This document shows positions 57,832 to 64,000 of a stretch of DNA of 64,000 nucleotides, piece by piece. A program made the translations under genes and the position numbers. Under the pieces are notes generated by a model that was given only the letters and a program-made list of their open reading frames with translations, made no database searches and was not told where the DNA came from. Source of the DNA: Adineta ricciae (lineage: Eukaryota > Rotifera > Eurotatoria > Adinetida > Adinetidae); NCBI GenBank assembly GCA_905250025.1, contig CAJNOJ010000226.1, positions 87,020-151,019 of the forward strand, read 5' to 3'. Positions within the stretch are counted from its first letter, which is position 1, and the number at the start of each line of letters is the position of its first letter.

Positions 57832-58143
57832 CTACAAAATTCGATGAATGTCTTTGTTTATTTTTCGAAACCCGCGTTTCTGTTTTTTCTTGTGTCTACA
57901 TATTAAATAACAATTAACGCTAATCCTGCGGATTCGTCGGCCCTTTTCTGAAAGAATTCTCTCGGTGTTAAACTCATCCAAACGCTTTAAAAAAGCAAAT
58001 ACGGCACCGCGATTGCTAATGATACCGTGTCGAATATTTCCTTTGAAGAGCATTCCTGAAATCCCCAGGTCGATCAATCCCGTACTCGGATCCGATCCCA
58101 TGTCTGATATCGTCCCTGTCGTCACCATTCGGTTTCCGTCCAT
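57832..58143 (-). CDS. Small basic orphan protein, faintly CSD/OB-like
   Basis: The 103-residue frame starts MDGNRMVTTGTISDMG. Segments such as GTISDMGSDPSTGLIDLG and RHGIISNRGAVFAFL have the strand lengths of an OB/cold-shock fold, but the RNP motifs are missing. The C-terminus is strongly basic (CRHKKKQKRGFRK). It lies head-to-head with the PLP-enzyme pseudogene. No function is proposed. Confidence 0.35.
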   Translation of the reverse strand: MDGNRMVTTGTISDMGSDPSTGLIDLGISGMLFKGNIRHGIISNRGAVFAFLKRLDEFNTERILSEKGRRIRRISVNCYLICRHKKKQKRGFRKINKDIHRIL

Positions 58144-58159
58144 TTAAATTTGGAGCACA

Positions 58160-58580
58160 CGTGACCATATGTACTTATCAACTAAATATCTCGCAGGACA
58201 CTGCGGTTCAGTTGGAGATGTTCTTATCGTTCATTCCTTCCTCGACGAGCGTGCAAATAATGGAGCGGTTATCAGGAATCTGGAAGCGTGACTTTTATTG
58301 AGAGCAATGAGCACCTTTTCTCTTCGAGTTCGTCGACAATGTCAAACAGCTTTGATTATTCGTCAATGATTACAAAATGATGAAAGCTCATCATTCTAGT
58401 TTAGAGTCATATTCTGGTTACTCGTTAGCTGCTCGTTATCTTCGTCTTCTTCCTGCAATATTCAGCTTTGGACTACAAAACGAACTGCCAGCCAAATCGT
58501 TCGCTCAATCATTGCCTCTCTGCGCGCTTGCAACCAGTTTAGATGAAGTAGAAAGCCTGGTCGACTGGACTGGATTCATT
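58160..58580 (+). pseudogene. Cys/Met-metabolism PLP enzyme (cystathionine gamma-lyase-like) fragment
   Basis: Frame 1 gives STKYLAGHCGSVGDVL, the PLP-lysine region of the family (STKY..GH), then NLEA, a TGA at 58289, LLLRAMSTFSLRVRRQCQTA, a second TGA at 58367 and LQN. Frame 2, from about 58377, continues with LAARYLRLLPAIFSFGLQN and LATSLDEVESLVDW, the C-terminal substrate region. The two nonsense codons plus the frameshift show decay. The upstream half of the enzyme is missing. Active relatives cleave cystathionine or methionine. The fragment has no intron, so a decayed retrocopy or a bacterial-type gene is possible. Confidence 0.72.
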
Positions 58581-58830
58581 CGTACAATTAAGCTGTCAGT
58601 TTTTGTCTTCTGCAAGTTTCGATTCGTGTTGAAAAACCGTAAGATATATCTCAAGATTTCGAACAAGTATTTGAGCGTGCAGAATGATGGACATATGCAT
58701 CTAGCTTTCTCTTTTCTTTTATTAAAATCTTCAGAAAAAAATGAACGTCTTTTGGTATTTGTTTAAATTTTGATTCAAAAGAGAAAAAAAACACTTATTG
58801 TCAGAAGTTGATTGAATACGTATATACTAA

Positions 58831-59598
58831 TTACATGTGAGAAGAAGACTCTTCGAGTGGTGGAGGTAAACGTACAATACAGTGTAAATCAATAGCTGAC
58901 ATTGTTCGTAGCCAAAGAAAAGCTTTCAAAAATCCAAGTCTTTCATACAGTTGATTTACGATATGAATCTTTCGTTTGCTTCCGAGTTTATCCATAAACC
59001 ACATATTTGTGTCATGTGACCAAGTTTTATTCATTAATGTCCACATGAATGACAACTGACTAATAGTCGGCGTATCCGTTATATTGATAATATTCGCGGC
59101 AAAACCGATAAACAATAACCATTGGTTTTGTGACCATAGTAATGGATTTCGCGTTTCGCCAACAAAAGATACCTGGTAGACTTTAACTAGATTGATAAGA
59201 AGAAGTAAGGCAAGGACGATAATCACTTGAATAGATATTATTAAGGTAAGTAGAGTGAAAGTGACTGCTTGAACTGATCGAGAATATTTTAAAAAGATTG
59301 GCGTACAGATAGAAATCTCCGTTAGAATAAAATTGAAACTATTCACCGAGAGTATCGGAATCAATTTAATTAAATTGAACGCCATGAAAGTAAACTCGAC
59401 ATCGAGAAGGTTCACCCATTCACCTTTATTCGAAAATAATGATTGACGACTTTTGAGTTTATGATAGAGGAAATCAATCAAAACAAAAAATACTGTAACA
59501 TGCACCAAAGCAAATTCACCATAGAATATAATGGAATGAAACGCTGAATAAGTATCACCAAAATCTTCTCGTTGATAAACTACACTTCGATAGACCAT
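58831..59598 (-). CDS. Multi-pass membrane protein, family unknown
   Basis: A 255-residue frame from MVYRSVVYQRED. Hydrophobic helices lie near FALVHVTVFFVLIDFLY, FMAFNLIKLIPILSV, VTFTLLTLIISIQVIIVLALL and LLFIGFAANIINI. The tail is long and polar, ending PPPLEESSSHM. The frame is still open upstream across the ambiguous base 59602, so an upstream exon is possible. The protein is of the orphan type seen often in bdelloids. Confidence 0.55.
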   Translation of the reverse strand: MVYRSVVYQREDFGDTYSAFHSIIFYGEFALVHVTVFFVLIDFLYHKLKSRQSLFSNKGEWVNLLDVEFTFMAFNLIKLIPILSVNSFNFILTEISICTPIFLKYSRSVQAVTFTLLTLIISIQVIIVLALLLLINLVKVYQVSFVGETRNPLLWSQNQWLLFIGFAANIINITDTPTISQLSFMWTLMNKTWSHDTNMWFMDKLGSKRKIHIVNQLYERLGFLKAFLWLRTMSAIDLHCIVRLPPPLEESSSHM

Positions 59599-60090
59599 AA
59601 ANGAGGGTGAGTGAATTCGAAGGATATAAGGTATGAAATGACGTGATAGTGAGAAAGAGGTCGATGAATGAATAGCTGGAGTGTAGAATGAATATTAGAG
59701 AGAGAGGAAATTTGAATAAGTTCTGAGGCAGAAATCAGCTTCGGTAACTCTTTTGCATAAAGAGCTATACTTGAAGTTGTCGTTTTGTGCGATGCACGGC
59801 GAGAAAAATTAGGACCGCCAGCGTACAAACTTGGAGTCTATTGATTTTTCTATTTGCTGCAGCTTTTCAACACGTCAGACGTTCGACATAGATATCTCTT
59901 ATTTTGCAGCGGGTACGCTCGCTAGTAGCCAATAAATAAGCCAAGTATAGCGAGACCTGTTTGAAACATATTACCAATAATGCCAAGATAACCCCATGAC
60001 CATGACACATGAATATACATAATCAACCAGCCGAAGCCAACTAGAAGATTTGCAATAGAATTGATCTATGAGAAGAAAAGTTAAACTTAC
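59599..60090. other. Spacer with an out-of-frame membrane-type exon
   Basis: A minus-strand stretch 60065-59922 after an acceptor encodes 47 residues with two hydrophobic segments (INSIANLLVGFGWLIMYI) and ends in TAG. Its phase does not match the PAP2 exon just upstream. It may be a leftover exon of another gene. Otherwise nothing is recognised. Confidence 0.35.
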
Positions 60091-60939
60091 AAAAGATTGG
60101 CGACGTATGTCCACTGAAGAATGATCGACTAAATAAATAAATGGATATATTTCTTATATATAATATATAGCAACTTACCGAGCATCACGGACAAGATCAG
60201 AATTATTGTTTAAACATGTATAATTAATTCCGAATTGTAAATAGGAATTAAACTGATCTAACGATAGAGTTGAACAGTCGATCGTTGGCTGACATACTGC
60301 AAGAAAATGTGGTCTTAATTCGCCCACAAAGTTCTTGGTAATCTCCGTTAAAATCCACGTAGAAAGATAGCCATAACCAAAAACAACTAAATATATTGAA
60401 AACAATATAGATCAATTCGAAAAGGAAAAGTGAATTTTACCAGTTAGAATATATAAATTACGCACAAATGGTGTGATAGTTGTTATTCTTCCACCGCAGC
60501 ATTCTAAACGTGTTAAAAACACTTCCTTGGGATATCGATTGTAATAAAATCGCTTAGCAAATTCTGTTATCCACATCTAATGAGAAAAAAATAGAAGATT
60601 TCTTTTTCTTGGTTAACTCTATAATCTGATCGTACCCAAATAATCGGAAGTACAACCGATAAAATAGCTGCTGCATAAAAAGGAATCGTGTCACCTTTGT
60701 ACGGATATCTTATTGATGAATCCGAACAAAAGAATCCACGTGTAAACGGTTGAATGAGATAATGCGAAACGAGCGATGCAGCGAGTACTAAAAAGAAATT
60801 TGTTTTTTTTTCAAACAAAATAAAAAATAATCATACAGATTGAGAGACAAATAATATCAATAAAGACACGCCAGATAGATTCGGAACGGCGGTACTGGTT
60901 GTTTATGGTCGTTGGTGTGTTAACTTCTCGGACGAGCAT
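60091..60939 (-). CDS. PAP2/lipid phosphate phosphatase-like (PLPP), truncated
   Basis: Five exons: 60939-60837, 60787-60636, about 60576-60440, 60386-60179 and 60128-60091. Reading order: MLVREVNTPTT, SLVSHYLIQPFTRGFFCSDSS (a PLPP-like N-terminal region), then motif I KNFVGELRPHFLAVCQP (K-x6-RP) and motif II RRSFFSGHTSPIF (SGH). Motif III (SR-x5-H-x3-D), needed for catalysis in this family, is not found in the next 150 bases, where the spliced frame ends after about 30 unrelated residues. The enzyme normally dephosphorylates lipid phosphates at membranes. Here it is probably inactive, or its last exons lie elsewhere. Its first 22 or so codons lie in the duplicated unit (copy 1 at 23527). Confidence 0.7.
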
Positions 60940-61756
60940 TAGTGAATCTTTTGATCGATGTAGACTTTGATTTTGAGCTATGATTAATTCGATTAGTTTC
61001 ACTAGATGTGTAATAGTTCTATGTTGGTCTTACTGTGTCACCAAAAAATCGGATATTAAAAAAGAAACAGAAAAAAAGAGAAGGATAGAAAGAAGAAATT
61101 CTGTTTACACCACCATATACTAAAAAAAAAGAATGTTACTAATGTTCTTCAACGAGTTTTTTTTCTTCTTTCAAACAAACATAGAACAGAAAAAGTACAA
61201 ATATATCGACGACATCTTCAAGGTGAAACAGATGGCGTTATGCCAGAAAGTTCCTTATCCTCATAAGTGTTGTATTGGTGATAATTTCCTATAGAATATA
61301 AAATTTATCGTACTTGAAGAAAGTGCTTTGCGTATCAATTGATCTCGTGGTCGTTACTAAACTTCGAATGACAAATGTTCATTTTTAACTAACCAAGATT
61401 TTGATGCAGACAAAGTAAATTCATACATACTAGATTGAAATATCATGGAATAATTGCAACTATAAGTTCTGCGATACATTGATAGCCATCACTTTCTTTC
61501 CTTTCCAAAAATAAAGTAATAAATTTCTTCCCTCACTAGAAATGCCTTTCGGTAAAGAACAGTATAAGGATGTATTATGCCTAAGAGTTGATTTTTTTAT
61601 ATCAACTGGCTCCTTATGGATTTTTACATGGCGTGAGCAAATGTTTATCGCACAAGAAGTGCTGCAACATATACAGTAGTCGACAAAAGTCCCGACCCTA
61701 GACAAAAACCATTTAAATAAGAGTTGTTAACTTTTAAACTTATGCAGAAGCAAGCT

Positions 61757-61813
61757 CTTAGCGGGTTTTGGTCCGAAACAAAAACTCGAATCCCGCCTCT
61801 TTAACTGAGGCTG
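61757..61813. other. Two adjacent potential hairpins, copy 2
   Basis: Same arrangement as at 24425-24482: GCGGG/CCCGC and GCCTC-TTTAACT-GAGGC are unchanged, although nearby bases differ between copies. Confidence 0.4.
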
Positions 61814-62347
61814 AGACATTATCTCAAAATCAAGAATTTTGGGTTCATATTCTTGATAAAACTATGTGATATTTGAAGAAAATGGCGAAAGTTTTCGATT
61901 TGCGAAAATAGAAGCAATATTGTTAGTACAATATGTAGTTCCCATAGTGCTCTACCCGTACCAGAAAGCCCACTTAGTTTTGTCGCACTCTACTGATTTT
62001 CCAGAGCTGTCAGGTCGTAGGTATAGAACGAGACAAAACTCTATCTTTGTAAAGGATATAATGCTGAAAATTTCACCATACGTTTGCCTATATTTATACA
62101 GTCTACAATAAAATTTTCAGATCGAACGGCTGATCCTATCTAGAGATTTGGATAGAATGCTGGTTCGGTTGCAATCTGGCAGTTCTATATGTAAGCAGTA
62201 TATAGGTCAAAATCTTACTGTTATTAATCTGTGTTCAACTTATCGATTGTAGAAATGCAAAAGAAGAAGAAAAATACGTTGTTACAAACTACGTCATCAT
62301 GACCTATGTTAGTTTCTTTCATTTCAAGTAGATCAGATCGTTGAAAT

Positions 62348-62488
62348 ATGACCAACAAACATCGAAAGAACAAATTCGAACAAAAGATTGTCCAGCACAA
62401 ATCTGCTGCTGAATTAGTTGATCAACACATGAAAATCGTAGCTAGGCAAGCATTACGAGAGAATAAAACGAGACCGCAGTGTGATTGA
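62348..62488 (+). pseudogene. Small open frame, intact here and broken in copy 1
   Basis: ATG to TGA, 46 residues (MTNKHRKNKFEQKIVQ... ending ENKTRPQCD). In copy 1 (about 25006-25110) the first half is deleted and the frame is lost. Strongly basic and helical. It could be an exon of a larger element-encoded protein, but no partner exon is evident. Confidence 0.35.
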
Positions 62489-62783
62489 AGAATCGAATAC
62501 AGAAAATATTGTATAGATATTAAACTACATTGAATCATTTCAACAACCAAATTGGAAAAAAGGGCGTACAACCATCGGCACACGCTTTATGAAAGAACAC
62601 GGTAATATTCATCTTTAAGATAGTTATATTCTTATTGACATACAAACTTTGACCATGCTGAATATCTCTCGTATAATCAACTTGAGATAGAGGAATACAA
62701 CATCTTACATATACTCCACTAAACAACACAGTCAGTTCGCTTGTCGACGGCTTTCGAATCTACGGACTTATTTATTGGCACAG

Positions 62784-63500
62784 ATTAATAATCAAATCGG
62801 ACCTTCTGGCGTAAAATATCTCGCTGATCTAATACGAAAGAATGTGAGTTTTTCTTTAACACTACTTCATCTCCCAAACATTCTCCGATCATGTAGAAAA
62901 TTACTACTCTTGACTGTTTGAATAATTCGATGAGTGATACAGGTGATCAACACTTAACTGATGCCTTGTGAATCAATACAGTAATCGTTGTTCTCTACAA
63001 ATATGTATTTTCACTACATGTTATGAATAGACATTGTCAACAGTAGATTTTTCTAATAGTCGAATCGGGAGCGTTGGAGCACAATATATCGGTAATGTCT
63101 TGAAATAGAATAAAAGGATTTTCCTTGTATGTGAAGCAACGGCACATTGATTTTTCTCTTCATCTATATAGACAATCAGATTGGAGATCTTGATGCTCCG
63201 CAATCTCTTGCTGATGCATTACGGCATAGCTCGGTAAACTTCTGCATTTCTGCCGAGTCTATAATATTTTTGATAAATATTGAAACTTAATAAACTGACT
63301 CGACTATTCAATGAAACAGAAGATACTGGCGCGCAATCTATGGCAGTTTTATTACAAAAGAAAAAAACAAAGTGATTTCGAATGCCATACGTTCTCTCTC
63401 GTCGATACGTTTCTTGTATATAGACACTGGCAGTAGTGGACCTTCGATCGAATAAAATCGGTGGTGGTATCATGAAACATTTGACTGATTTACTCGGGGA
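62784..63500 (+). pseudogene. Decayed LRR exons, copy 2
   Basis: Equivalent to 25408-26133: NNQIGPSGVKYLADLIRKN (62784-62843, then GTGAGT), NSRIGSVGAQYIGNVL, DNQIGDLDAPQSLADAL, a weaker piece with DTGAQSMAVLLQ, and LRSNKIGGGIMKHLTDL. The first and last are best preserved. The fourth has lost its N-x-I-G core. Confidence 0.55.
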
Positions 63501-63890
63501 ACGTGCAACAATTAAGTCACTTTTTCGTCTAATAAACTATATAGAACGAACGATCAGGCAGCACTTTGAAAGTCAACTGATACTGATTATTCTCGCCCAC
63601 TGTTACATCGTTGGTGAACGCACTTTGAATTTCGTTCTTCCATATTTTTTTTCTTCATCGTTGAAAAGAAATGCAAATCGAATCGTATTTATCTTGACGG
63701 ATCAACTGTCGTGTTTTGTACGTTTTTTTTTCTGCTACGCAATAACAAAAACAAAGAAAAAGAAAAAAAAGAAATGCGTTCTCTTTCTTTTCTACTCACT
63801 ATGAAATGTGACTGATTTCGTTTGATTGTTACAGCATGAATGACTGAAATTATTCTCATTTTTTTTTACACAAATTAGATATAAAATACT

Positions 63891-64000
63891 ATGGCACGAT
63901 GTTTCTCCTGCGTTGGGAAAAAGAAGAAGAATAGTAATCAACCATTGGAAATCAAGGAAAATATTTCAAAACAAAAGAAGAAGTCAAGTATGATTTTCGA
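63891..64000 (+). CDS. Start of a second MARCFSC-type small gene (cut by window end)
   Basis: ATG at 63891 opens the same first exon as at 26514 (MARCFSCVGKKKKN, one T-to-S change soon after) and stays open to the end of the window. Whether a second exon follows cannot be seen. Confidence 0.5.
   Translation, partial: MARCFSCVGKKKKNSNQPLEIKENISKQKKKSSMIF

Larger units (their letters stand above)
60874..64000 (+). repeat. Large direct repeat, copy 2 (continues past the window)
   Basis: Pairs with 23527-26637. The left edge is inside exon 1 of the PAP2-like gene, so this copy sits in what looks like the original context. Indels relative to copy 1 include a segment near 62350-62400 that copy 1 lacks (about 50 bases) and small A-run changes. 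The second hairpin pair, the LRR relics and the first exon of the MARCFSC gene are all present. Confidence 0.9.

Noticed and set aside
58289..58291. TGA read as Trp (recoded genetic code)
   Set aside because: Other genes in the window use TGA as a normal stop, and the same fragment also has a frameshift.
1..64000. CRISPR array, bacterial operon or contamination
   Set aside because: No regularly spaced repeats with unique spacers. Short spliceosomal introns and animal gene families occur throughout.

Overview
The window looks like nuclear DNA of a bdelloid rotifer (an Adineta- or Rotaria-like animal). It is AT-rich. Most genes are broken by short GT-AG introns of about 45-65 bases. The protein families are those expanded in bdelloids: divergent 7TM receptors, arginine ADP-ribosyltransferases with TPRs, FG-GAP/VCBS repeat proteins with Ser/Thr linkers, Cys-rich multi-pass membrane proteins, and many decayed duplicates. 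Species cannot be fixed from the sequence alone. Two ambiguous bases (23526 and 59602) suggest a draft assembly.

Layout. 0-5 kb: a mobile-element zone with the 3' part of a DUF3987-like gene followed by a KDZ-type (Zisupton-like) transposase gene. 6.6-7.1 kb: an intronless Atg8/LC3-like gene. 7.5-10.8 kb: a tandem pair of Cys-less pentameric ligand-gated channel genes on the minus strand. 11.5-13 kb: a broken GPCR gene and a GNAT acetyltransferase. 13-16.5 kb: mostly non-coding, with one orphan membrane-anchor exon. 16.5-22.5 kb: two GPCR-like genes, a DUG3-type glutamine amidotransferase, an ADP-ribosyltransferase and an AIFM2/FSP1-like oxidoreductase. 23.2-26.8 kb: a large repeat unit (copy 1) with LRR-exon relics and a tiny two-exon gene. 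28.5-31 kb: an ART-TPR protein. 31.8-35.6 kb: a Ly6/Quiver-like gene and a 910-residue membrane protein. 36.4-39.9 kb: a plant-type Deg protease and a carboxylesterase. 40.3-43.9 kb: paired small membrane-protein paralogues (one with a nonsense codon) and a TMEM272-like protein. 45.5-54.4 kb: a glycosyltransferase-like protein, an F-box protein, an SLC5 symporter and an FG-GAP protein. 55-60.9 kb: small orphans, a GNAT, a dead PLP-enzyme gene, a membrane protein and a PAP2 phosphatase missing its third motif. 60.87 kb to the end: copy 2 of the large repeat, which runs out of the window.

There is no operon logic here. The genes are independent, with membrane signalling (GPCRs, channels, transporter, Ly6) and detoxification or redox functions (AIFM2-like, DUG3, esterase) prominent. 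The most informative structures are the direct repeat that carries the 5' end of a PAP2 gene, a 203-base MITE whose empty sites are present in the sister copies, the patchy homogenisation of the two channel genes, and the DUF3987/KDZ pair whose introns are all phase 1. All splice joins given were checked by hand for frame and GT-AG ends. Family names come from motif recognition, not from searches.
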